Positions 1 to 12,300 of a DNA stretch of 64,000 bases are shown in pieces. Under the pieces are notes generated by a model. That model did not search any database, had not been told where the DNA came from, and saw only the letters and a list, made by a program, of their open reading frames with translations. The stretch comes from Anthostomella pinea (lineage: Eukaryota; Ascomycota; Sordariomycetes; Xylariales; Xylariaceae). The stretch covers positions 3,906,001 to 3,970,000 of the forward strand of contig CAUWAG010000010.1 in the NCBI GenBank assembly GCA_963556695.1. The letters are read 5' to 3'. The stretch's first letter is position 1. The number at the start of each line of letters is the position of its first letter. A program made the position numbers and the translations under genes.

Positions 1-1
1 G

Positions 2-190
2 CCGCCTGCGGTCGAGGACTCGGGCGTGTAAGTGATCCGAAAACAAGAATCAAAGGGGAAGGGAGCTTTTGAGGACGAGTTGGCCATACTTGGAACCTAC
101 TATGTCATTCGCGATAATGTATATCAGACTGGGAGCTTGGAGGATATCATTGGAAGCAAGATCGTGAGTTCGGCCACAATCTTTGGCGCT
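2..190 (+). pseudogene. Med6-like (Mediator subunit 6) remnant, cut by window edge
   Basis: Frame 2 reads a GV-stop-VIRKQ segment, then EDELAILGTYYVIRDNVYQ and a SLEDIIGSKI-like stretch. This matches the pattern of the fungal Med6 core, where a VWVIRKQ motif is followed by an acidic patch, a (Y/F)(Y/F)V(I/V)xxN(I/V)Y motif and an xLxDIxxS(K/R) motif. Med6 is a head-module subunit of the Mediator complex, which bridges activators and RNA polymerase II. The codon where Med6 has Trp is TAA here (29-31), and similarity fades after about 190, so this is probably a decayed or duplicated fragment. The 5' part lies outside the window. The assignment rests on motif memory only. Confidence 0.35.
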
Positions 191-289
191 GTCCTATTCG
201 AACGCCGTCCGGGTCACAATGGAAAGGTACCCGTTTTCAGACATCTATCCCGGCGCGCACGAGTTGATCCCGGTCCCGTGGGGCCCTGA

Positions 290-1401
290 GTGGGTGTTCC
301 ACGGGTTGGAGCAATTCACTCACTGCTGCGCTTTTCGCTTATGGGTGCAACCAGTCAATGGTCATTGAGCCTGGTGGAAGCGAGGCAGCCAGAACATCGA
401 ATCGACTCTGATCTGCTAGCTAGTCCTGCATAGAATCTGCATGGAGACTGAGTGTATATGTTATCAGAAGTGCCATGATCAGCATCCACCACAATAACCA
501 TATCTCGGCTTCCTGCTACTCGCCCTCCCTCCGGTCAAGACTCGACCGAGTGACCCCACCAACTCTCTGGTACTAAAGGGGTTCTTTAGATGCTGAGTTC
601 GCGGATTTACAAAACCTCTGATGCGCTGGGATTTGCAAGAGACAATAAGTTCGCGCACATTTGATTCATGAAATCATAGAGCATGGACTCGGTCAAGAAC
701 TCACTACGACCACGCTACGCGGTGACTTTCAACCGCACACCTACGCTATCGCGCCGTCCGAGTTAAGTCGTGATGTTGAGTCGGCAGTGCCACCAGAGAC
801 TAGGCTTGTCGTTCGTGATTGGTACAACCTGTTATGTCGGGTGGCGATACTGGTATCATCCGCCTGAGTGGTTGAAGAGGACCGCAGGAAAGACAACTCC
901 AGCAGTCACCACAGACAGCGGCGGAAGCCACAATTTGGAACAGTGAAAGAGGTGAAGTGAGTGTGACTTGATTCAAATCAACAAAGTGTCACGCTCATGT
1001 GAGTCGGGAGGACAGTGGCCAAATAGCCATAGTAGCAGACATTAATCATAATCATCCACAAGCTTATCAGCTCGCTCCGGTCTGCGCTGCGCGCAGCCCA
1101 GAGAGTAGGGCCAACGCATACGCGACAGCCGGCTCTGAAAGGTAACAGCCGGCCTAAGAGGGGCAAACGCATATGGGAAGGGAACATAACCACCTAAATG
1201 GTACTTACAAACGGGTGGCATTACTACTTAAAAACAGGTATTATTTATTGAACGTTATTCCTTGTAATCATTCATTAAGAACTATGCTATCAGAGACGGA
1301 TACCCACTAGTAGTAATGGGGGGAGTGGTCCTTAGGGGTGGCGGGAACCAGTGGCGTAATTACCTGATCCATCGCAGCAGTAGAGTGATGTTGGTAAAGC
1401 C
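290..1401. other. No supported gene
   Basis: This is the region downstream of the catalase 3' end. Short ORFs are present (for example 661-867 and 978-1193) but none has a recognisable motif, splice context or codon pattern that I can support. Confidence 0.5.
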
Positions 1402-3501
1402 TCAGACATTGTACACCGCGCCCTCGGGCGCATACCCGACCAGGCGTTCCCCATTGCTGGGCCGGAACTTCTCTTCCTTGTACCATGTCTGAGCACTCTT
1501 GGACAGTTCCACGACCTCCTTGAAATCGAACTCCTTCTTTGTGAGCCGATCGTACACACCCTGAGCGTAATCTTGGGAGATGTTGTAGACCTGAGCCAGG
1601 TACTTTTTCTATGAATGTGTTAGTCCCACTTCCCTACATCGTTGAAGGATCAGACTCACCTGAATCATGGGATACTGCACCAGCTTGAGGAACTCGCCCG
1701 TGTTGTAGCAGGTGTTCTTCTTTTCCTCTTCGCTCATCACGCGCTGCCACAGTTCGGTCGCTTGCGCGTAGTCGCTCTTCTTGCCTTCGTGCCAGTAGTG
1801 GCTCTTGCGGCTGCAGATGTTGTCGGAGACCAAGTACGCAGGTTCCGCGGCATCCGGGCGGAACTTGTGTGCGAAGCTGTTCGGCACGTATTGTTTGTTT
1901 CCCGCATGGTTGGCATCGACGCGCATCTGACCGTCGAAATTGAGCGATGAGAAAGACTGCGACATGAAGGGACAGTTCACAGGCACCTGGTGGAGATTGA
2001 CTCCGATGCGGTGGTACTGCGCATCGCGGTAGAAGAACATGCGGAATTGCAGCAGCGGGTCGGGAGAGTCTCCGATGCCCGGCACCATGCTGCCTGGCGA
2101 GAAGGCTGCCTGTTCAACATCTCGGTGGAAGTTCTCCGGGTTCTTGTTCAGCACGAGGCGTCCGAACTCCTTCATGGGAAACTGATCGCGAGGCCAGACC
2201 TTTGTGACGTCAAAGGGGTCAAATCCTAGTTTCTCAGGGTCGGCTTCGTTTGGCTGCATGACCTGGACCATAGCAGTCCACTCGATCTCGTTGCCAGCCT
2301 CGATGGTCTGCCAGAGATCGCGCTTCGAGTAATCGGGGTCTTCACCCATAGTCCTAATGGCTTCGGGGTAGGTGAATTGCTTCTGGCCGTGTTTGGCGAT
2401 GAAGTGGTACTTGATGTAGACGAACTCGCCATTTTGGTTGATCCACTTGAATGTATGGCAGCCATAGCCATGATTGAATCGCCAACCGACAGGTGTGCCA
2501 TGGTCGCTGAAGAACATCAAACCCGCGTGGTTGGCCTCAGGCGTATTGGCCAGGAGATCGAACAACGAGTCCATGTCAAGCAGGAAGTTGGCCGGGTTTC
2601 GAGACTGAGAGCGGATTACATCTGGTCCTTGAATCGGATCACGGCAGAAGAAGACGGGAAAGTTGAGCCCCACGATGTCGTAGTTGCCTTCCTTGGTGTA
2701 GAACTTGATGGCAAAGCCGCGAGGGTTTCTTCCCTCATCGGGATACTCTCTGCCAAGGGTGACTGTGGAGAAGCGCATGAAGATGGGGGTTTTCTCGCCC
2801 TTCTTCTGCAAGAAGTTGGCTTTCTATTTCATATCAGTCTTGGCTCCGAGACGAACGTCTATGGATGAGGCCTCACGGTCAGTTCAGACACCTCATTCGT
2901 GCACTCGAAATATCCGAAGGCACCACTTCCGCATGGGTGCACCATACCTAAGGGTTGTCAGCGAGTACACGTCGACCACTCACACATATACTCACGTTCT
3001 AGGTTCTTGGATCTGTTGAAGGTCTGCTGCTTCCTATTCGAAGTCAGCTTAGTCCTGGGAAGATGATGAGACAACTTACTGAAACAAGAAGACATCACTG
3101 GCTACCGGAATGCCACCAATGGTCTTGCTGTGGGCACTGCGCGGTATTAGCTATGAGCGGCAGCGCTCGGAACTGGGAAATACGTACGGATCGGGCCACG
3201 GAATGGCCTCGTTGTTGGTGAAGTAGGGAGCATCGTCAACCCTCTTGCCGCCGGATACGACGCCAGACACTTTGGCGGCGATATCGGCAGGCCCTTCGTT
3301 GGCGCTCATCATGTGAGAAGTGCGGTCGCTGCGCTTCTCGGCCGTGGCTGCGCTCTGGATGCCCATGCTGATGGCCTCCAGTGGATGCTGGGTGATGCTC
3401 CACTGGTTGCTGTTGGACGTAGCTCCTGACGTCATCCTGGAAGTGATATTGGAAGTGATATCGGAAGAGACTTTGGAGACGACACTTGGAATGGCATCCA
3501 T
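1402..3501 (-). CDS. Catalase (monofunctional haem catalase, small-subunit type), six exons
   Basis: Exons on the minus strand: 3501-3188, 3136-3080, 3033-2996, 2947-2877, 2823-1660 and 1608-1402, giving 616 residues; all joins are GT-AG and in frame. The enzyme breaks hydrogen peroxide into water and oxygen. The distal-His motif RMVHPCGSGAFGYFE has its His at about residue 140. The core continues through FMRFSTVTLGREYPDEGRN, PRGFAIKFYT and PVFFCRDP, and the proximal haem Tyr motif is RMFFYRDAQ. The protein stops after AVYNV and lacks the C-terminal flavodoxin-like domain of large-subunit catalases. About 80 residues precede the conserved PWPDPAHSKTIGG start; they are Ser/Thr-rich and may be a targeting or disordered extension. 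I see no SKL-type peroxisomal signal at the C-terminus. The start at 3501 is the first in-frame ATG upstream of the conserved part, and a later Met is possible. Family assignment is secure; the paralogue name is not. Confidence 0.93.
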
Positions 3502-4560
3502 GGAGGAGTAGGGTTGAGCTGCGCGTCCATGGTGGCCGATTTGTGAGGGTCACGGTCTATATACGACGTCTAAGCTTGTTGCTGACGACTACCGTTTGAG
3601 TGTTGATGTACAGATGACGTTCGAAGCGGGGGGTCTCGTGGGAAGCACTGTCCTCGCGAGGGTTGTTCACGTTATGCGGCATGTACTACGCCTTGAGCGC
3701 CCCGGTAAGAAGGCCGTAAAGATTGGGATGGATTTGTATGGTGAGTACATGTAGGTACCTGCATGGCTGTGGACGACGTCCCAGGAAGGTTGCGGCAGTG
3801 GGGTAAGGGAATAAGGGGGAGAAGCTCCTCGCTCTTTAAGTTCGGGTCGCACGGCGCACGGCCTTGTCCTGTCGTCCTGGGACAAGTGGACAAGAATAAC
3901 GGTATAACCACCTGCGAGGCTCTCTCTATCTGTCATCGACGGGGTAGGCTTCCGGTGCAGCAGGAAGCCGTGGCATATGGTCCGGAGTCGCATCTACAGA
4001 CCGCCTGGTCGCCCAATTGGGGCACGACGAGCTTGGCGTTTGGGTCGTGCTGGTCATTGGGGTCATTGGGCAACTATAATGACGGTTTGCCGACGGCCTG
4101 CCAGTCCCAGCTAGGTATAGTGGTATTTCGAACCCGAATTAATCTATTGGACAAGGCAAGCCTGGCAAGGTATAGTAGCCGTCTCTAGTCAGCCGTCGCC
4201 CCGGACTAAAAAGTCCGGCGAACCTACGTTCGACCCTAGCTAGGATGTGACTGTGTGAGCACTGAGATGAATCCTGTCAGATACCAGCGCACTATTTGGG
4301 ATATGCACTGACCATGTCACGTGGATGACAGCGCACTAGACTGCGACCAGCCACCAGGGCAAAAACTAGTACTGAAAACTCGTACACAGATAGACAGTGC
4401 TCGACCACAACATCACAATACACTCAATCAATTGACCTTCGTATTCAACAAATCCCTATTACAAGATGGTCACCCTATTCACCCCAATTTATCCTAGACG
4501 TTGGCTATGTATTGACTGTCTTTGATTCGAGCTTCTCAGCTGTTCTGTTGTAGATTACTT
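3502..4560. other. Catalase upstream region; no gene seen
   Basis: This is the presumed promoter side of the catalase (transcribed leftward), with a TATATA-like stretch near 3558-3564. ORFs at 3667-4188 have no recognisable features. A short perfect palindrome lies at 4201-4218. Confidence 0.4.
4201..4218. repeat. Perfect short inverted repeat (hairpin)
   Basis: CCGGACT and AGTCCGG form a 7-bp perfect stem around an AAAA loop. It sits in non-coding DNA about 700 bp upstream of the catalase start. No flanking CTRR end or target duplication was found to tie it to a transposon. Confidence 0.5.
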
Positions 4561-5223
4561 GCATTTAAACTGAATATAAAATCTAGTCGCAATGGTTCGC
4601 TATGCACGTAGCTTGGCTCATATTAAGGCGGGGTACTAGTTAAGTAAGTCCTAGTTTATATACGGTTAAAGATCGATTAACAATTGGTTGAATTTTCAAC
4701 CAAAATTATATAATATTGTGAGATTCTAGAAGGGTCACAAGCCTTGGGGGTGTGAGCAGTCGCTGCAAACGTTGTTGTCATTCTCAAGTATGCTTGGCAG
4801 GGCTAATCTACAACTAAATACTATACTTCACCATGCCAGGGTGGATCTACTGTTTCCTTGACAGCCCCCTAGTGGGTACTGCACCTAGGGGCACCATATC
4901 TTGGGTCCAACATATGACAAATATAATATTATGTTTAAATTATAACCTCGTTATAAATACAATATACAACTATTTAGAAGAAAAAAGTTAAACGTCGTTA
5001 TTATCGAATTAAATGATTATATCATAATCAATAGAATTTTTTTTATATAATATTACGATAAATGAAAGTATAAGCTTATCAGTTACAAAATTTTGAAATT
5101 ACGAATTAAATTACTTAACTATTAAGCTATTTAATATTACGGAAAAAATAAAAGCGGTTTAGTATTTCATGTAGTATATAATTAACGAGATAAATAAAAG
5201 CTTTAAATATAATAACGTAGGTT
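4561..5223. other. AT-rich, probably RIP-affected block
   Basis: Strongly AT-rich sequence, densest at about 4910-5220 with many TA steps, lies directly left of the transposon nest. No ORF of note is present. The composition contrasts with the GC-balanced flanks and fits RIP or relaxed mutation in a repeat, but no homologous copy is visible here to prove it. Confidence 0.5.
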
Positions 5224-5312
5224 ACAAGCGAGTGGGATACACAAGCGAGTGAGACACTTTCATGAACCTCTCAAACTTTCAATTTCCAACCAGTATTCCT
5301 CCACACACGACA

Positions 5313-7537
5313 ATGGCACCGTGTTATAACAAATCAGACATGCAGCTAGCTGTCCAAGCTAAAAAAAAAACAAGACACTCATATTTCTATTCAAAAATTT
5401 GCTAAAACTTTTTATCTATTAATTGTTATACTGGCTCACAGAATCACTGGTTGACCATCACGATGCGATAACATACCCAATTCTTTGAAACTTATGGTTT
5501 CTGAAGAGAATGCTATTTGCTCCTTTATACTCGACCTGGATGTGCGAGCATTTCTGCTCTGGTACATTTATGTTGAAGATATGGCAAATCAATTGTTGGC
5601 GGCACGTTAGGCTGGATGCATCAAAAAGAACTGGACGGCAAACTTTATTAAACATACACCAGGCCTCTGGACGCGTTTTTATCAGAGGATGGACTACCAG
5701 AGGGTCTTAAACAAAGATTCAGACGCGTATCGCGCCTGGTTTTGCCAAGTTGCGGTGGCAATCGCGAAACATGGTATCCAAGACGCGGATATATACAACT
5801 TTGATAAGACTGGGTTTATGATGGGCATTATTGGGTCTGGTATAGTCATTATAAGCACTAAAAGACGTGACAGACCTAGACAAGCTCAGCAAAGCAATAA
5901 AGAATGGTCTACAGTAATCTCTGCTATTAATACTGATAGTTGGGTGGTCCCGTCATTTATTATTTTATAGGGTAAAACCCACCTTGTGTCATGGTACCGC
6001 GACACGACATTACCACGCAATTAAAAGGTGGCCGTGTCTGACAACGGATGGACTACGAATGAGCTCGGATTGAAATGAATTCAGCATTTCGACAAGTATA
6101 CCAGACCGCGTATGACTGCCGGTAAACGCCTCCTCATCCTAGATGGTCACGAAAGCCACCATTCCCAGGTCTTTGAGGATTGTTGTAAGAACAACGGCAT
6201 TATCACCCTTTGTATGCCTGCCCACTCGTCACACAGGCTCCAGCCTCTAGATGTCGGCTGTTTTAGCCCACTCAAACGAGCTTACGGTCGCATGATTGAG
6301 GATCTCATCCGGCGTCATATAACCCACGTTTCGAAGGAGGACTTCCTTGCAGCGTTTTATGAAGCACACAATGCTGCAATGACACCAGGAAACATCCGAG
6401 CAGGTTTTAGTGCCACTGGCCTTGTTCCTTTTGACCCAGAAAGTGTCATTTCAAAGCTGGATGTTGTTGCTGTCGTACGAACACCGTCATCAGACCCCAA
6501 TCTGCCACCCACTACTTGGACTTCAAAGACGCCTACTATATTAATAAAGCGGTAAACCAATCAGTTTATATCTGAAATCGAGTCAGAAACCACCAGGGAA
6601 GCTCACCTACATCAAGAATTGGCCGTATGACGCAATGGTCAAATGCGTCTGATTGTGTTCTCATTTGTGCGGTGGACGACGAGAACAAGTGGGTTCGAAT
6701 CCTGCTATGGCCCCTTTTTGACTCGGCTTGTGCGAGTCGACAACCAGCACACAACAGTGGAGAGGCCCCTTATCGCAGAGCCCGATAGCCAAACAGCTTG
6801 TCTCTACAACACCCACTCCTGCGAGTTTTTCCCCTTGTGGTTTCCCTTGCCAGCAGATAACAAACACCTACTTCACCTACCAATGCGACATATATCGAAC
6901 GGCTACTGGAACGATGTGTACACCAGAGGACTGAGGTTCACTGGGTCGCTTAGTCACTGGACAGGAGGTTTTTCTGACGGAATCGTGTTTAGGTATTGAA
7001 TAAAAACCATCTGGTCACTCCAGGTTGGTACCGCTACAGCGAGGATAGGCTCGTGCGCGGATCTGAATGTATCTAGACTGACACCTCTACAACCTTGTGA
7101 TACAATGGCTCTGGGAGGCGTGGTTTGCCCTATGGAGGGACTGCACCCACGATAAATACAATCAATCAATTAATACATCAAGAATTGATGCATTAAGCGC
7201 ATTTTCAAAGGCTACATATGGTCTTATACACAAGGTCGCTTTAGTTGATTCCCGGGTCCGCGAGCTAGAGGAGGTCAATCACTTGTTAAATAAACACCAG
7301 AGAACAAAAAATAAATGTCTGATAAAACGAGGAATATTTTCTGTTAAAGATGCAATAGGTCTTTAGGCTATAAAGGATAGTACTGAGCTGGCAAGACAGG
7401 AAATGGGTGAAGGTAGTTGTCGTCCAAGGAGGACAGCAGTGCGTGAGCGACGGTGTGGCGTTTGCGGCAACACTGGCCATAATGCACGAACTTGTACAAT
7501 AGAGATAGAAACCTCTGAAGAAGAGGAATCCAATTGA
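5313..7537 (+). pseudogene. Pogo/Fot-family DDE transposase, decayed and interrupted by a SINE
   Basis: The clear core starts near 5600: a WTxxFIKxxPGLWTRFYQR-like stretch leads to the first catalytic block YNFDKTGFMMG (5790-5830; families usually have DET). The second block is LILDGHESHHS (6128-6160) and the third is LQPLDVGCFSPLK (6238-6276), giving a DDD triad. The C-terminal tail resumes after the SINE (7174 on) with SSPTSRIDALSAFSKATYG, a heptad-like LVDSRVRELEEVNHLLNK and a CCHC zinc knuckle CGVCGNTGHNARTC (about 7455-7496), ending with TGA at 7535-7537. In-frame stops occur at several places (for example near 5968 and 6020), and the N-terminal DNA-binding part (5313-5590) is too degraded to read. 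The element is inactive. Confidence 0.85.
6621..7173 (+). mobile_element. tRNA-derived SINE, copy A (553 bp)
   Basis: A 92-nt tRNA-like head (6621-6712) has a 7-bp acceptor-like stem (GGCCGTA with TATGGCC, one wobble), a box A-like TGACGCAATGG and a perfect box B GGTTCGAATCC. A tRNA-unrelated body of about 300 bp follows, then a tail of about 140 bp homologous to the LINE 3' end, finishing in AATC repeats. Target-site duplications TACATCAAGAATT flank it at 6608-6620 and 7174-7186, or 14 bp if the shared G is counted. Removing the SINE rejoins the pogo transposase at a SSPTSRIDALS segment. There is no ORF, and transcription would be by RNA polymerase III. Confidence 0.88.
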
Positions 7538-7617
7538 TTGAATTGAATTGAATGCGTTGTGGTGAAGTTATTTCACATGGCAGTTAGAGTGTTCCTGACG
7601 AGTGAGATCCTTGAGGT

Positions 7618-7632
7618 CCCTCATGTGTGTAC
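7618..7632 (+). repeat. Left target-site duplication of the LINE
   Basis: CCCTCATGTGTGTAC here matches CCCTCAGGTGTGTAT at 13246-13260 in 13 of 15 positions. It brackets the LINE and sets its 5' limit at about 7633. Confidence 0.65.
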
Positions 7633-7771
7633 ACACACTCTTGCCAAAAACAACTATTTTTCTTGGCGCCCCGCTGTTAAGGCGCAACCTCTACATCTGC
7701 ACTAAAGCAGGCATTTGTCTCAGTACCTGACTATCCTTGCCAAGGCACAGAAAATTTTTCTCACAAGCTGG

Positions 7772-9349
7772 ATGGCACCCTTTCACGACAGGCCCCTAAA
7801 CACGCCAGTGGCCGTCCCAAAGACGACTACTGGCGGCGTGTTCAAATCCCCAGTCCCTAAAAGAACACATGACCCGGCAACCCCAAGCAGGCTCCGCCAG
7901 GCACTGCTCGACGACATCAACAGCAGCCCGTCACAGGTCTCTGAGGCTGACTTCACCACTGTTTCCCCTCTAAAAGGAAAATCCCGAAATATCAATAATA
8001 ACAGCACCATTGATATGGAATTACCTCAGTCAAGCGAAATCCCTACAAACCAAGCCATTAGAGGTGATACAGGGAATAAAGTCTCCTCTCCAGAATGCCA
8101 GGACCAAGTTGCCAAAATACTGGCTAAAGACAAGCATCTCTATGAAGCCAGGATGACAATGTTTCAAGAGTGTGCTGCAGCAGTCGATAAGACACTTGAG
8201 AAAGCTGGAACCGAACTATACTCTCATGCCAAGGAGTTCAGCGCTTTCTTCTCCAAATGTCTGAATGAGTGGCTGGAAACCCGAGATCTGACCACAAAAA
8301 AGGCCACTTCTAGGGGGATACAAATAGGGAAGCCCACCATGACCTTCGCCCAAGCTGTCTCCTCTGGCCAACGACAGCATCCATGGATAGTCAACACTAC
8401 CATGAAAAAAACACAGCCTAGTGCCCTCATCACTATCAACCAATTGAAGAGGAAACAGGATAATCTCCGGGTCTTTGTCCGCATGGATAATAGCCACTTT
8501 GAGCCTTATGGAATCAAGTCTACACTAAACAGAAGACTTAAGCTCCACCCTCAGGAGCTTAGAGAAGTGACACGTTGTCCTTCTGGTTTTACCTTACACC
8601 CAAGGGACAAGCCAACTCAGGCTAAGCTTCTGGCTTCCCAAGAAGAAATTGCCGACATTCTCAAGGCACAAAAGATTGAGACCCACACAGTCTGGCACCA
8701 TTACAAGGTCGATGGATGCCCAAGAAAGGTCATCAGTGCAGAAGGATTCACAATCGATATTACCGACACTGTTGTTGCCAATGAAATTGAAGCTCAAACA
8801 GGCAACAGACCTTTGAGGTGCATACTCTCAAAGAACACGATTGATTCTGATCCAGAAACCACGTGGATAATCTCTTTGCCCAGTACAGTAAAGAAACCAT
8901 TCATGCTTTTTGCCCACTCAATGACCTCAAGGCATATCCAATACACCCCCAAGGTTCATCAGTGTGCAAGCTGCTTCAGATACCATGGTAGAAATTACCG
9001 ATGCAAAAAGCAAGTATGTGCACACTGCGGCAACACAGTACACCAGGGAGAGTGCGAAAAACCAATCCCAAAATGTGTCAACTGCAAAGGACCTCATGCT
9101 GCCGACTTCAATAAATGCCCTGCTCGCCCCTAGGTTGTGAAAGGTACCATCCATAAGCACACATGGGAGCAAATCCAAGAAATAAGGCTAGCCAGAGAAA
9201 GAGCCAGATCCAAGGCCCTCAATGAAGCAGTCAGAAACTAAGCTGGGCCAACACCCAGTAATAATAACAAGGACATTACAATACAAATCGACACAACAGA
9301 TACAACTCATCCCAGAGATGACGATACCATTGTTGTCAGTCAATGTTAG
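7772..9349 (+). pseudogene. LINE ORF1 (Gag-like, CCHC zinc knuckles), with nonsense codons
   Basis: From the first in-frame ATG (7772) the frame is open for 453 codons to TAG at 9131-9133, then stays readable through TAA at 9239-9241 to TAG at 9347-9349. The protein would be the RNA-binding component of the LINE particle. It has a disordered Pro/Ser-rich N-terminus and, near the end of the open part, clustered Cys/His knuckles: CASCFRYHGRNYRC, CAHCGNTVHQGEC and CVNCKGPHAADFNKC. The first two stops are CAG/CAA-to-TAG/TAA candidates. Its presumed original stop overlaps the ORF2 ATG (9343-9345) in ATGTTAG. Confidence 0.82.
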
Positions 9350-12300
9350 GTACACCAAACGAAACACATCGACACAGGCATCTAGTCATCCATGCTGTGA
9401 ACACAGCAGGAGGACAAAAGAGTGCAGGCCCTACAGAGTTAGCCATCAACCTGGCTGACTACAAAGGAGGACAAACAGACATCATCCTGATGCAAGAGCC
9501 CTGGGTTGGCATACCACCAGGCAGGAGAATGGGAGTAAAGACACACCCCAATTACAATATATATTCCCCAGTGGATTCCTGGGACAGCGACAGTACACGG
9601 CCCAGATCTCTCATCTATGTGAGAAAACACCTTTAAGTGGATCAACTTCGGCCCTATGCTACACGAGACATCACCTGGGTCAAGGTACAAGGCATTACAT
9701 TTGCCAGTGTCTACCGGCCATGTGACAACCCACAGGAAGTGGATGATATTCTGGAAGTATGGACTCCACCTTTTGGCTGTGTTATAGCTGGAGATTTTAA
9801 TGCTGATGACATATCCTGGGACTCGAGCAATCCAGGATATCACGGTGGCGTCATACTGGCACAGATTATGGCAGACCACGGACTGGATCTGATTTCTGAA
9901 CCAGATGTCCCAACACATGACGATAGAAATGTACTGGATCTGGTGTTCTCAGATGTCCCCATAGCTAAAGCCTCAGTCAATAATGCACTTCAGTGCACCT
10001 CAGATCATGAGACATTACGAATAGTCATTCCAATTCAGGGAGATTGAGACCGAGTTCCTAAGGCCAATTATTGGATAGTACCGGACGATAAACTACAAGA
10101 GCTGGCAGACAATGTCCAAACCAGGATTCATGAACTCCCCCGGCTGGGTGTATCCCCTAGCCAGGTGGATACCTTTACACAAAGCTTGATCAATATGATT
10201 CAAGGCTGTATCAGGACAGTGGGCAAGAAGCCCCGTCAATCTAGGCCCACTGCTTGGTGGAATGATGACTGCAAAGCAGCTGTTCAGACATACAGGGCCC
10301 TTTCTAAACAGACCACAAGCCAAGAAGGGCGAAATTCAGCCCGACAGGAATTTCGCTGTGTGGTCCGAAAAGCTAAGAGAGAGTACTGGCAGACTCTAAT
10401 TGATTCAGCGACTGAACCAAAAGACCTGTACAGAATTGTTTCCTGGCACAAGCTGTCAGCAGGATTGCGTTCCCCCCCAATCATCATAGGGGACCAAATC
10501 TTTGAGTCACAAGAGAGCAAGGCAAATGCACTACGCTTAGCCACGCTTGAACGAAGTACCCCAGACAACAATATCATCGACCCCTGGTCTGCTCAGATCA
10601 CACAAGCCAAGCCACACATCCCCCTTGAATACCATGTCGGACTAGAAGAGGCTGAAGGGTGCACTATAGGGACCAAAAGTAACTCCCCAGGAATAGACAC
10701 CCTCACAGTACGGATTCTGAAAGCTTGCTGGCCAGTCATTGGGGAGCATATCAGAGCCCTTTTCCAGACCTGTCTACAGATTGGACACCACCCTAAACCA
10801 TTCAAAGTAGCTGAGGTGGTGATGATCCCAAAGCCAGGCAAGAAAGACTACTCTAACCCCAGGGCCTACAGACCAATATCGCTATTATCATGTCTTGGCA
10901 AAGGCCTAGAACGACTCATTACAAAAAGAATTGCCTGGTTTATCATCAAACTCGGAATTCTAGCTCCATAACATTTTGGAGCTCTGCCAAAGCGCTCTGC
11001 CGCCGACTTGGTAGCTGCACTCATACACGATATTGAGCAGGCCCTTGACCAAGGCCTTGTTGCAACGGTAGTCACAGCAGATGTGACAGGGGCCTTCGAC
11101 GCTGCCCTAATGGGACGGCTGGTGGTTCGCATGAGAGAACAGGGCTGGCCAGACTTTCTCATAAGATGGGTCCAGTCATTCATGTCTGAACGGTCTGCAA
11201 GAGTTCGGTTTGAAGGTATTGTGACCGATATAAAAGCTCTCACTTGTGGGCTACCACAAGGCTCACCAGCTTCTCCAATCCTTTATATGCTGTATACAGA
11301 GCCAATCTGTGCCCGACTCGGTATGAAAAGGAGACGCTTTGGATATGCAGACAACCTAGTGACTCTCTGTATTGGAAAGGACCTTAAAGAAACAGCCAAA
11401 GAGACTTCTGAAAATCTTTACCTATTCAATCAATGGGGACATAACAATGCTATTGAATTTGATCCCGACAAAACCGAGATCATGCACTTCTCACGGAAAA
11501 AGAACTCAAATAATCCTCCGGTCTGCCATAGGACAATAAACAGAACAACAAAGAACTCCATGCGATGGCTGGGTGTCTTCCTGGATAGAAAACTGAACTT
11601 CAAAGATCACGTTTCTTACTGGGCTAAGAAAGCTAGTAGGGTAGCAAACCACCTTCGAGGACTATGCAACACAGTTGAAGGACTTCCAGTAAAGTCAACC
11701 AAGAGGGCTGTGAAAACTTGTGTTATTCCTATTCTTACACATGGCCTGGAGGCCTGGTACCCAGGAATGGAAAAAATTAGGAGCTTAGGTGGGACATCAG
11801 CATGTCGCATTAAAGGGCTTCTTAGAACGATAGATGCTGTACTACGAACAGCAATCAGAGCTATCTTGCCAGTCTGAAAAACACACCCTGGACATATCCT
11901 ACACTTTGAATCACAGATTCCTCCAGCAGGAATTCTTACAGAGTCAATAAAAAGACGTCACGGCCTCTAACTCGGACGAATAGACCAGAGACACCCTTTT
12001 GTTGGCAGGCTCCAAATACAAGCTCGCAAAGAACCAACAAGGCTACAAAGGAGCTTCCAACTAGTCCCTGACTTCTAGAGACCAATACTCACCAAGCCAT
12101 TATGGAAGAAGCCCCCAGTCCGTAAAGACAAAGACAAAAAAACAGAGCTCTTCAAGTAATGGCTACAGGAAAGAAATGCGAACACTGACCTTGTCATCTA
12201 TTCAGATGGATCATAATTGGACGACCAAGGCACAACCCGCACTGGATGGGGCTATACCATCAAGAAAGGCGGCACTACTCAAGAAATATACCGGGGAAGG

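Noticed and set aside
4201..4218. Helitron terminal hairpin
   Set aside because: No CTRR end follows within the usual distance, and no TC start or AT insertion site was found.
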